Shown here piece by piece: positions 1-6,214 of a stretch of DNA of 6,361 nt. The stretch comes from Pseudomonadota bacterium (GTDB lineage: Bacteria; Myxococcota_A; Polyangia; Polyangiales; Polyangiaceae). The stretch's first letter is position 1. Each line of letters starts with the position of its first letter. The stretch spans positions 1-6,361 of the forward strand of contig JAEYOT010000910.1 in NCBI GenBank assembly GCA_023411445.1, written 5' to 3'. The notes under the pieces were generated by a model. The model made no database searches. It saw nothing but the letters and a program-made list of their open reading frames with translations, and was not told the DNA's origin. The translations under genes were made by a program, and so were the position numbers.

Positions 1-666
1 GGCGTCGGTGGCGCGGACACCGCCGCCGGCGGTGGCGAAGGCGGCCGGCAGCCACTCGAGCCGGTCGACCCCGTGGGCCCGCTCGGTCTGTGCGCGCCCT
101 GCACGCACAGCGACGCCTGTGGCGACGCCAACGACGCCTGCTTGCGCCATGAGGAGCGGCTGTTCTGCGGCCGCGATTGCGAGGAGGGCCGCGGCTGCCC
201 CGAAGGCTACCAATGCGTGGAGCTCGCCAACAGCCCGCTGCTCCAATGCGTGCCTGTGGAAGCGTGCCCCACCATCCCGGAGCCGCCCACGTTGACCGAG
301 GTGCGCAGTCACTTCCTCTCGCGCATCAACGACGTACGCACGGAGCAAGGTCGCGCCCCGCTCGAAGCCTCCAACTGCCTGCACGAGCTCGCGCAAGACA
401 GCGCCGTGGCCTACGCCTTCACCGACGTGCCGCTCGGCAAGTTCGTCGAGGAGTGCGATCCGGTTTGGCCGAGCTGCAGCTGCGGCTGGAACGCGCAGGC
501 GGAGGCAGCGGTTGCGATGTGGGGGCTGGATTGGGTGAGCGCGCTCGAGCGTGCGCTGGTCGCCGAGCGGTTCCGGGCAGCCGTCCTAGCCACCCAAGTC
601 GAAAGCGTCGGCATCGGCTTCTGGATCTCCGGCGACGAAGCCTGGATCGCGCTCTCCCTCCACTGA
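1..666 (+). CDS. Secreted cysteine-rich protein with degenerate CAP/SCP-like domain (5' truncated)
   Basis: The frame is open from base 1 to the TGA at 664-666, so the gene begins upstream; 221 residues are visible. The GTG at 73 is an internal valine, not a likely start, because the frame upstream encodes a Gly/Ala-rich linker typical of exported bacterial proteins. Residues 31-89 hold ten cysteines (31, 34, 40, 47, 56, 60, 66, 72, 83, 89), including a CPEGYQC segment, suggesting a disulfide-bonded extracellular module. Residues about 100-219 resemble the CAP (SCP/PR-1) fold: an opening helix RINDVRTEQGRAPLE, then a helical middle, then a closing strand VGIGFWISGDEAW. The histidines and glutamate that line the usual CAP cavity are not visible where expected (AQDSA, GWNA, ERFRA). 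Four more cysteines (126, 152, 159, 161) lie in this part. The role is unknown; export is inferred, as the signal peptide is outside the window. The CAP assignment is moderate. Confidence 0.6.
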   Translation, partial: GVGGADTAAGGGEGGRQPLEPVDPVGPLGLCAPCTHSDACGDANDACLRHEERLFCGRDCEEGRGCPEGYQCVELANSPLLQCVPVEACPTIPEPPTLTEVRSHFLSRINDVRTEQGRAPLEASNCLHELAQDSAVAYAFTDVPLGKFVEECDPVWPSCSCGWNAQAEAAVAMWGLDWVSALERALVAERFRAAVLATQVESVGIGFWISGDEAWIALSLH

Positions 667-705
667 CTGAGGCCCCCCAACGGCCCCCGGGCCAAAGCAA
701 GGAAA

Positions 706-723
706 CGCCACGCAGAGGTGGCG
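706..723 (+). other. Hairpin between CAP-like gene and tRNA-Lys
   Basis: Perfect 6-bp arms CGCCAC and GTGGCG flank a 6-nt loop (712-717), 39 nt after the stop of the upstream gene. A second, weaker stem follows at 737-742/749-754 (GTGCGC with GCGCGC, one G-T pair, 6-nt loop). Neither is followed by a T run, so a classical intrinsic terminator is not supported. They could mark the 3' end of the upstream mRNA or lie in the tRNA leader. Confidence 0.3.
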
Positions 724-764
724 CACCGCCCTGCTCGTGCGCTAAGAAGCGCGCCTCACGTTTC

Positions 765-838
765 GGGTCGATAGCTCAGTCGGTTAGAGCAGTGGATTTT
801 TAATCCATTGGTCCAGGGTTCGAGTCCCTGTCGACCCA
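765..838 (+). tRNA. trnK: tRNA-Lys (anticodon TTT)
   Basis: A full cloverleaf can be folded by eye. The acceptor stem is GGGTCGA (765-771) with TCGACCC (831-837), 7 bp. The D stem is GCTC (774-777) with GAGC (787-790). The anticodon stem is 792-796 with 804-808, closed at its outer end by a G-T pair. The 7-nt anticodon loop TTTTTAA (797-803) puts TTT at 799-801, which reads lysine AAA/AAG codons. The variable loop is 5 nt (809-813). The T stem is CAGGG (814-818) with CCCTG (826-830), and the T loop TTCGAGT is canonical. A838 is the discriminator. The following bases are CCT, so the terminal CCA is not fully encoded and would need CCA-adding enzyme. The gene stands alone with no adjacent tRNA, and I see no duplicated 3' end that would mark an integrated element. 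Confidence 0.97.
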
Positions 839-849
839 CCTCCTCTCCC

Positions 850-871
850 TTTGCGCTCGTGCGAGAGCAAA
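850..871 (+). other. Imperfect hairpin downstream of tRNA-Lys
   Basis: TTTGCGCTC (850-858) can pair with GAGAGCAAA (863-871) across a GTGC loop: nine positions with one internal G/A mismatch. It lies 12 nt after the tRNA, where a 3'-processing or termination structure could sit. Neither strand shows a T tract after the stem, so I do not call it an intrinsic terminator. Confidence 0.3.
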
Positions 872-1006
872 ATGGAGGCGGCGCCGGGCCGGTACCGGCT
901 GCGGCACGGCGACGGCAGCGCAACCATCGAGCTCAGTGAAGCGCGGCGGCGCCTACGGGGATCCGCCGCTCTAGGCCCTCAGCGCCTCTTTGCGCACCAT
1001 TGCTAG
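872..1006 (+). CDS. Possible 44-residue small ORF, function unknown
   Basis: An ATG at 872 opens a 44-codon frame ending at TAG 1004-1006, in the spacer between tRNA-Lys and the convergent DUF4388 gene. The product starts MEAAPGRYRLRHGDG and contains an acidic-then-basic stretch (IELSEARRRLRG). The composition resembles coding sequence, and the first half loosely recalls small beta-rich domains of myxobacterial proteins, but this is an impression, not a match. The only ribosome-binding candidate is a GAGAG at 863-867, four bases from the ATG, which is close and weak. In DNA this GC-rich a 45-codon open frame often arises by chance. It could be a real small protein, a remnant of a larger domain, or nothing. 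Confidence 0.2.
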   Translation: MEAAPGRYRLRHGDGSATIELSEARRRLRGSAALGPQRLFAHHC

Positions 1007-1020
1007 GCCCTGTCCGCCGC

Positions 1021-2280
1021 TCAGCCCTGCGGCTTCAAGCTGGCGAGCGCTGGGCCCACCTGCTTGGTGAGCTCCACCTCAGCGCTGGAGCCGAGCGCCG
1101 CGCCGGCGCTGAACAGCGCGAACGCGACGTACTCGTGCAGCATCTGCTTGAGCAGGTTGTTGGGGTCGGCGCCGCCCGCCACGATGGCCGAGTTGTGCGC
1201 CACCGCATCGGCGTCCAGCGCGCCGCTCTCGTCTGGACCTGCGCCGCGGAACAGCATGTCGTAAACGCCTGCGCCCACCGCGAACGAGGCCAGGCCGGAG
1301 CGCACCTCTTCCTCGCGCTGTGCCGCCTTGGCGGCGCGAAAAATGGCGGTCAAGGCGCCGTTGGCGGCGGCGACCAGCGCCGTAGGGCCGCCCGCGGCGC
1401 GCGGCGGATGGATCGACACGTGGCCCGACTGCACCAAGCTGTACAGCTGCTTGGTGATCTCGAACTCGCCCAGGCCGGAGGCGCGCCCGATCTCGCCCAC
1501 GCTGCTGCGCCCGTCCACGCCGTCGAACGCCACCTTCAGCTCTGCGTCCGGCGCGCCGCGCCCTTCGTTCCTCACCGGCACGTGCTCGGCCGACGGGATC
1601 TTCTGGCGGAAGTAGCGCATCTCATCCATGCGCGTCACCCCATCCATCAAGAGCGCGTTGGCGCTCACGGTGTGGCGGACCACCAGGCGCGCGTCGTCGA
1701 AGCCATCCAGAAAGAAGAAGGTGCCGTCAGCGACGGTCAGCGTCGCGAACACCACCTCGTCAATCTGCTTCGAAATATACTGATAAATCTGCTCTTGCTT
1801 GAGCACGCCCAGCTCGATCGCCGCCTCGCCGAAGCGCTTGCCGCTCTTCACCAGCTCGAGCACGCGATCGCGCTGCTCCGCGTCGATCACGCCATAGCGG
1901 TAGAGCACCGAGCCCAAGCGCTCGTCCTCCACGTTCGTGAGCGCGCCCACCACGTTGCCCTGGTCGAAGAAGACCGAGCGCACCTCGTCGCCGTCCAGCA
2001 CCACTAGCTCGCCGCGCCAGCCCGTCTGCCCCAGCAGCGCCAGCACGTCGCACAGCGCGCCCGGCGCCGTCACCTCGCCCGCCAGCCGCACGATCGCGCC
2101 GTCCTCGGCGTCACGTCGACCGTCCTCGCCGGTGTAGCGCATGAACACGACGTGCTTCGGCGCCGGCAGCATGCGGTACGTGCCCGCCCGCGCGCGCAGA
2201 CGCTGACTGGCGACCGAGCCAATCGGATGCGCTTCTCCACGACCATCGATGCGCACCAGCTCGGCTTTTCCGTCGCGCAT
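1021..2280 (-). CDS. DUF4388 (PATAN-type) domain protein
   Basis: This is a 419-residue protein if it starts at the ATG at 2280; the stop is TGA (1023-1021). Residues about 63-198 fit the DUF4388/PATAN family: a strand-rich core GELVVLDGDEVRSVFFDQGN (90-109), then VVGALTNVEDERLGSVLYRYGVI, a helical stretch, and a closing strand TFFFLDGF. These domains are common in deltaproteobacterial and myxobacterial regulatory proteins, often with response-regulator or kinase-type signalling, and are thought to mediate protein interaction. Residues about 246-289 (ELKVAFDGVDGRSSVGEIGRA onward to LVQSGHV) look like a winged helix. The Ala-rich helical C-terminus (about 299-419) is unassigned. No signal peptide or membrane segment is visible, so it is probably cytoplasmic. 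An in-frame GTG at 2301 would add MVSWDLN. The ATG is preferred because a GGGA lies 7 nt upstream, whereas the GTG has only a G run. The gene is transcribed in the same direction as dnaE, 198 bp after its stop. Confidence 0.85.
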   Translation of the reverse strand: MRDGKAELVRIDGRGEAHPIGSVASQRLRARAGTYRMLPAPKHVVFMRYTGEDGRRDAEDGAIVRLAGEVTAPGALCDVLALLGQTGWRGELVVLDGDEVRSVFFDQGNVVGALTNVEDERLGSVLYRYGVIDAEQRDRVLELVKSGKRFGEAAIELGVLKQEQIYQYISKQIDEVVFATLTVADGTFFFLDGFDDARLVVRHTVSANALLMDGVTRMDEMRYFRQKIPSAEHVPVRNEGRGAPDAELKVAFDGVDGRSSVGEIGRASGLGEFEITKQLYSLVQSGHVSIHPPRAAGGPTALVAAANGALTAIFRAAKAAQREEEVRSGLASFAVGAGVYDMLFRGAGPDESGALDADAVAHNSAIVAGGADPNNLLKQMLHEYVAFALFSAGAALGSSAEVELTKQVGPALASLKPQG

Positions 2281-2292
2281 ATTCAGGTCCCA

Positions 2293-2309
2293 GCTTACCA
2301 CGACGCCCC
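2293..2309 (-). repeat. 17-nt shared leader element, copy upstream of DUF4388 gene
   Basis: The coding strand reads GGGGCGTCGTGGTAAGC, identical over all 17 nt to 6055-6071 upstream of dnaE. The gap to the ATG at 2280 is 12 nt, the same as at dnaE. The element contains the alternative GTG start in frame (GTG GTA AGC). It could be a 5'-leader regulatory sequence or a shared translation-start region. Confidence 0.7.
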
Positions 2310-2320
2310 GGAACGCCCCG
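2303..2320 (-). repeat. Tandem pair of ACGCCCCG (10-bp period)
   Basis: On the + strand ACGCCCCG occurs at 2303-2310 and again at 2313-2320, a spacing of 10 bp, about one helical turn. The gene-proximal copy overlaps the 17-nt shared element; the second copy has no equivalent upstream of dnaE. Same-face protein binding is possible but unproven. Confidence 0.4.
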
Positions 2321-2347
2321 TTTTTCGCTTATTGAAGGGGGCTGCCC

Positions 2348-2375
2348 AGCCGCGGCTCGCCTTGCAGCAGGCTGC
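2348..2375. other. Cluster of short inverted repeats in dnaE/DUF4388 spacer
   Basis: AGCCGCGGCT (2348-2357) is a perfect 10-bp palindrome. GCAGC and GCTGC (2364-2368/2371-2375) form 5-bp arms two bases apart. A third pair, GGCTG/CAGCC, spans 2340-2351. The loops are too short for strong RNA hairpins of their own, and no T tract follows on either strand. A dnaE terminator is therefore not supported, though an mRNA secondary structure or binding site is possible. Confidence 0.25.
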
Positions 2376-2410
2376 CGTGGCGCCCTCAGGTCTCGCTCGC
2401 CGGCTCGCCG

Positions 2411-2440
2411 ATTTAGTTCACCACTTAGTTAACTATTTAC
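2411..2440 (-). promoter_or_regulatory. AT-rich island with palindrome, candidate promoter/operator for DUF4388 gene
   Basis: This 30-bp stretch is markedly AT-rich within very GC-rich DNA and lies between the dnaE stop and the DUF4388 start. It contains a perfect 10-bp palindrome TAGTTAACTA (2426-2435). It also has a direct repeat TTAGTTCA (2413-2420) and TTAGTTAA (2425-2432), 12 bp apart. No clean -35/-10 pair is visible, so the promoter call rests on composition, position and repeats. It lies about 130-160 nt upstream of the ATG, implying a long leader if transcription starts here. It could instead be a protein-binding site at the dnaE 3' end. Confidence 0.4.
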
Positions 2441-2478
2441 GAGCCCGGCGCCGACCGAGGACAGCCGGAGCTGCCCGC

Positions 2479-5400
2479 TCAGCGCAGCTCCGCGACGGGG
2501 CCGCCGAAGGTGCGCTCCAGCCCGCCGAGCAGCACCCCGTCTGGCGTTACGCGCATGCCGGGCAGATCCAGCACGGCTTGCGCGCCGTCCTTCATGTCCA
2601 GCACCAGCTCCACGGCGCAGGAGCCGGGCGACGCCTGCAGCAGCTGCTTGAGCTTCTCCAAGTCGCCGCGGTGGGTGCGCTCGGCGTCCAGCCGAATCGA
2701 GATGGCGCGCGTGGCGCGCAGGGCGGCGTCGCTCAAGAGCTCCACGCCGTCCACCAGCAAGGTGGGCACGCGCTCCTCCTCCGGATCCTCGGTCATGGGA
2801 AAGCTCACCTTGCCGCTCACCAGCACCGGCTCGCCGCACGTGAGCAGGTGCGCGTAAGTATCGATGCGATCGCCGCGCACCTTGGCCTCCACGCGCCCAA
2901 ACTGATCTTCGATCTCGAAGAACGCCGCGCGCCCCCCGCTGCCACCCTTGAACAGCCGCTCCTGGTAGTTTTCGACCATGCCGGCCACGCTGGCCGCCGA
3001 CCACGGCTTTTGGTTGGCCAGCTCGAGCGTCCCGAGCGCGCCGATGCGCGGCAGCTTGCTCTGGTAACGAAACAGCGGATGGCCGGAGACGTAGCAGCCG
3101 AGCGCCGCGCGCTCGCGGCGGAGCAGCTCCATGCGGTCCCACTCCTCCGCCACCGGGTACTCGTCACCCGCTGCCTTGGCGGCGCCGCCGCTCCCGCCGC
3201 CGAACATACCGAACAAGTTGGTCTGACCGCGCTCGCGATCGCGGCTGGCGGAGCGGGAGCGCTCCAGCGCGCGATCCACGGCGGCGTAGGCGCGCGCGCG
3301 AGAGACGCCGACCGGCTCCAGCACGCTGTCGAAGGCGCCGCACTGCACGAGCGACTCCAGCACACCTTTGTTCAAGCGCTTGGCGTCCACGCGCGTGGCC
3401 AAATCGAACAGATCCTTGAACGGCCCTGACGCGCTGCGCGCCTCGAACATGGTTTCGAGCGCGGCTTCGCCCACGCCGCGCACGGCGCCCAAGCCGAAGC
3501 GGATCTGCGGGCCAAAGCGATCGCGCAGCTTGCCGGGGCCGCCACGCGGCTGAGGGCCGCGCCCGTCGGGATACTGATACACGACGGTGAAATCCACCGC
3601 GCTCAAGTTGATGTCCGGCGGCAGCACGGAGACGCCCCACGCGCGCGCTTCGGCGATGGTGCGCACCACCTTCTCGATCTTCTCCTTGTCGGCGGTCATC
3701 AGCGCCGCGAAGAACTCGGTCGGGTAGTGCGCCTTGAGGTACGCCGTGTGGTAGGTGATGAGCGCGTAAGCGGCCGAGTGGCTCTTGTTGAAGCCGTAGC
3801 TGGCGAAGCCCTCGATCTCTTTGAAGATGGCGGCGGATTGCTCGGCCGGCACGCCTTTGGCGAGCGCCCCTTCGATGAAGGTTTGCTCCTGCTTCTGCAT
3901 CTCCTCGGCCTTCTTCTTGCCCATGGCGCGGCGGAGCATGTCCGCGCCGCCCAGCGTGTAGCCGGCCAGGTGCTGGGCGATCTGCATCACCTGCTCCTGG
4001 TACACGGGCACGCCGTAGGTAGGCGCCAGCACGTCGTCCACCAGCGGGTGCAGCTTGCGGATCGGCTTCTTGCCGTGCTTGCTGAGGATGAAGTCGTCGA
4101 TCATGCCGGTGCCGAGCGGGCCCGGGCGGTACAGCGCCACCACGGCGACGATGTCCTCGAAGGTGTCTGGCTGCAGGCGCTTGAGCAGCTGCTGCATGCC
4201 GGAGGACTCCAGCTGAAACACGCCAGTCGTCTCGCCGCTGGAGATGAGCTGGTACGTCGGCTTGTCGTCCAGCGGCATCTTGCTCAAGTCCAAGGGGTTG
4301 CCTTGGCGATCGGGCCGCGCGTTCACCAGCTTCTGCGCGATATCGATCACGGTCAGGGTCTTCAGACCCAAGAAGTCGAACTTGACGAGGCCGGCCGCCT
4401 CGACGTCATCCTTGTCGTACTGCGTGACGATGGTGGACGCGCTCTGAAAGCACGGCACGTGCTCGGTCAGCGGCCCATCGCTGATCACGACGCCGGCGGC
4501 GTGCATACCGGCGTGACGCGTCAGACCCTCCAGCTTCTTGCTGTAGCCGAGCAGCTCCTTCACGCGCGGATCGCTGTCGTGCAGAGCCTTCAGCTTCGGC
4601 TCCACCTCCAGCGCCTCGTCGATGGTGTAGGTCTTCCCCTGCCCCTTGTCCGGCACCATGCTGGCGATGCGCTGCGACTCGGTGGCGGCAAAGCCCATGG
4701 CACGCCCCACGTCCTTGATCACGCTGCGCGCCTTCAGGTTCTGGAACGTGGCGATCTGCCCGACGCTGTCCACGCCGTACTTCTCCGCCACGTAACGGAT
4801 GACCTCGTCGCGTCGCGCCATGCAAAAATCGACGTCGAAGTCCGGCATGCTCACGCGCTCCGGGTTGAGGAAGCGCTCGAACAAGAGGGCGTACGGCAGC
4901 GGATCGATCTCGGTGATGCCCAGCGCATAGGCCACGATCGAGCCCGCGCCGGAGCCGCGCCCCGGCCCCACCGGGATGCCGCGCGCCTTGGCCTCGCGGA
5001 TGAAGTCCCACACGATCAAGAAGTACCCGGGGTACTTCATCTTGATGATCACGTTCAGCTCGGTCTCGAGCCGCTCGCGGTACTCGGCCTCGTTGACCTT
5101 CTTGCCCAGCGTCCGAAAATGCGCGAGCCGCTTCTCGAGCCCCTCGGCGGCCACGTGGCGGAAGTACGTATCGGTGTCGTAGCCGTCCGGCACCGGAAAT
5201 TGCGGCAGCATGGGCTTGCCGAGCTCCAGCTTCAGCGCCGAGCACATCTCGCGCACCTTGAGCGTGTTCTCCAGCGCGCCCGGCACACCACCGAACAGCG
5301 CCGCCATCTCGTCGGCGCTCTTCAGGTACATCTCGAACGAGTTGTGGTGCAGCGGCTGCTCTTCCGCGAAGGTGCGGCCCTTGCCGACGCACTCCAAGTA

Positions 5401-6042
5401 AAGCTGCGCGACGCCGTCGTCCTTGTTCATGAAGTGGACGTCATTCGACGCCACCACCGGGAGCTCCAAGTTGCCGGCCGCCTTGAGCAGGATGTCCGTG
5501 AGCACCGGCTGCTCGGGGAAGCCGTGGTCTTGCAGCTCCACGAAGAAATGCCCGGGCTCGAAGCGATCGCGCATCTCCGCCAGCACGGGCTCGGCAGCGT
5601 CCACCCCTTGCTCCAAGATGCGCTGCGCCACCACGCCCGCTAGGCAGCCGCTGAGCGCCACGAGGCCCTTGTTACGCTCGGTGATGAAATCCAGGCTCAC
5701 GGCGGGGGCGTAGTCGTGCGCGGAGCGCAGCTGCCCCTCCGACACGATGCGCACCAGGTTCTTGTAGCCGTCGTGGTTTTCAGCCAGCAGCACCAGGTGG
5801 TCGACCGCACCGGTGCGCCCCGTGCGCGGGATGAACACCTCGCAGCCCAGGATGGGCGTCAGCCCCTTGTCTCGGCACGACTTGTAGTGACGGATCGCGC
5901 CGTACATGTTGGCGACGTCCGTCAGCGCGACCCCGGGCATGCCGAGGGCTTTGGCCCTGCCCGGCAGGTCCGAGAGCTTCACGGCGCTCGTCAGGAAGCT
6001 GTACTGCGAGTGCACGTGCAGGTGGACGAACTCCGCTGCCAT
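2479..6042 (-). CDS. dnaE: DNA polymerase III subunit alpha (replicative DnaE)
   Basis: This 1187-residue protein is the catalytic subunit of the replicative polymerase, slightly longer than the E. coli alpha subunit (1160). The PHP domain (about 1-280) opens FVHLHVHSQYSFL and keeps H9, H11, E68, H82, C133, D201 and H203, but has T18 and V43 at two ligand positions. The polymerase core has GPGRGSGAGS (359-368), the catalytic aspartates D401 and D403 in MPDFDVDFC, and the third, D556, in VKFDFLGLKTL. FNKSHSAAYA (751-760) is also conserved. A helix-hairpin-helix region lies at about 850-905. QTNLF (940-944) matches the internal beta-clamp-binding motif. An OB fold (about 1013-1100) and a C-terminal domain follow. 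Arrangement and length fit DnaE rather than the error-prone DnaE2 or PolC. The ATG at 6042 puts FVHLHVHS four residues from the N-terminus, as usual. The ribosome-binding candidate GGGGA is close (3 nt). An in-frame GTG at 6063 has a better-spaced AGGGGG, so a 7-residue extension is possible. Confidence 0.97.
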   Translation of the reverse strand: MAAEFVHLHVHSQYSFLTSAVKLSDLPGRAKALGMPGVALTDVANMYGAIRHYKSCRDKGLTPILGCEVFIPRTGRTGAVDHLVLLAENHDGYKNLVRIVSEGQLRSAHDYAPAVSLDFITERNKGLVALSGCLAGVVAQRILEQGVDAAEPVLAEMRDRFEPGHFFVELQDHGFPEQPVLTDILLKAAGNLELPVVASNDVHFMNKDDGVAQLYLECVGKGRTFAEEQPLHHNSFEMYLKSADEMAALFGGVPGALENTLKVREMCSALKLELGKPMLPQFPVPDGYDTDTYFRHVAAEGLEKRLAHFRTLGKKVNEAEYRERLETELNVIIKMKYPGYFLIVWDFIREAKARGIPVGPGRGSGAGSIVAYALGITEIDPLPYALLFERFLNPERVSMPDFDVDFCMARRDEVIRYVAEKYGVDSVGQIATFQNLKARSVIKDVGRAMGFAATESQRIASMVPDKGQGKTYTIDEALEVEPKLKALHDSDPRVKELLGYSKKLEGLTRHAGMHAAGVVISDGPLTEHVPCFQSASTIVTQYDKDDVEAAGLVKFDFLGLKTLTVIDIAQKLVNARPDRQGNPLDLSKMPLDDKPTYQLISSGETTGVFQLESSGMQQLLKRLQPDTFEDIVAVVALYRPGPLGTGMIDDFILSKHGKKPIRKLHPLVDDVLAPTYGVPVYQEQVMQIAQHLAGYTLGGADMLRRAMGKKKAEEMQKQEQTFIEGALAKGVPAEQSAAIFKEIEGFASYGFNKSHSAAYALITYHTAYLKAHYPTEFFAALMTADKEKIEKVVRTIAEARAWGVSVLPPDINLSAVDFTVVYQYPDGRGPQPRGGPGKLRDRFGPQIRFGLGAVRGVGEAALETMFEARSASGPFKDLFDLATRVDAKRLNKGVLESLVQCGAFDSVLEPVGVSRARAYAAVDRALERSRSASRDRERGQTNLFGMFGGGSGGAAKAAGDEYPVAEEWDRMELLRRERAALGCYVSGHPLFRYQSKLPRIGALGTLELANQKPWSAASVAGMVENYQERLFKGGSGGRAAFFEIEDQFGRVEAKVRGDRIDTYAHLLTCGEPVLVSGKVSFPMTEDPEEERVPTLLVDGVELLSDAALRATRAISIRLDAERTHRGDLEKLKQLLQASPGSCAVELVLDMKDGAQAVLDLPGMRVTPDGVLLGGLERTFGGPVAELR
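3211..3225 (-). other. DnaE beta-clamp-binding motif QTNLF
   Basis: Codons for residues 940-944 of DnaE read Gln-Thr-Asn-Leu-Phe. This fits the QxxLF clamp-binding consensus and lies between the helix-hairpin-helix region and the OB fold, as in other DnaE proteins. Binding here tethers the polymerase to the sliding clamp. The flanks are a charged run (RSASRDRERG) and a Gly-rich linker (GMFGGGSGG), consistent with a flexible exposed loop. Confidence 0.85.
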
Positions 6043-6054
6043 CTGTCCCCGGGG

Positions 6055-6071
6055 GCTTACCACGACGCCCC
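6055..6071 (-). repeat. 17-nt shared leader element, copy upstream of dnaE
   Basis: This is an exact copy of the sequence at 2293-2309 and lies 12 nt upstream of the dnaE ATG. It includes the alternative GTG start (6063) followed by GTA AGC in frame. Identity stops abruptly at both ends of the 17 nt, so it is not the edge of a longer duplicated promoter. Confidence 0.7.
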
Positions 6072-6214
6072 CCTGCTCACGCGCGCCGAGGCCACCGGCC
6101 CACTGGCCAACGGGTAGTTTGAACAGGCCGCCCCTCACCCTCGTCGATCGAGAAGCTCCGCCTCGGCTTGCGTGGCGGGCGAAACTTGGACTAGCTCACG
6201 GATCCGGATGCGTG

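Noticed and set aside
177..803. Arg-rich 208-codon frame overlapping the CAP-like gene and running into the tRNA
   Set aside because: It reads through the tRNA-Lys gene and overlaps a better-supported frame, and its product is Arg/Ala/Pro-rich noise.
850..871. Intrinsic terminator after tRNA-Lys
   Set aside because: The stem has an internal mismatch and no T tract follows on either strand, so I list it only as a hairpin.
765..1020. Integration site of a mobile element at the tRNA-Lys 3' end
   Set aside because: No integrase, no duplicated tRNA 3' segment and no change in base composition is visible downstream; the DNA continues into ordinary chromosomal genes.
1000..2007. 335-codon open frame on the + strand opposite the DUF4388 gene
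   Set aside because: The - strand frame shows a recognisable domain and sensible hydrophobic patterning; this one shows neither.
2152..3429. 425-codon open frame on the + strand across the dnaE 3' end and DUF4388 start
   Set aside because: It is antisense to two supported genes and runs through their spacer, with low-complexity Ala/Arg/His composition. This is typical of stop-poor GC-rich DNA.
3727..5643. 638-codon open frame on the + strand opposite dnaE
   Set aside because: It lies wholly antisense to dnaE, whose domains and catalytic motifs are unambiguous. The product is a Leu/His/Arg/Val-rich shadow of GC-rich codons without recognisable domains.
6043..6138. N-terminal extension of DnaE to the GTG at 6138
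   Set aside because: It would add 32 residues with no counterpart in DnaE proteins, which begin a few residues before FVHLHVHS. It would also consume much of the divergent promoter region.
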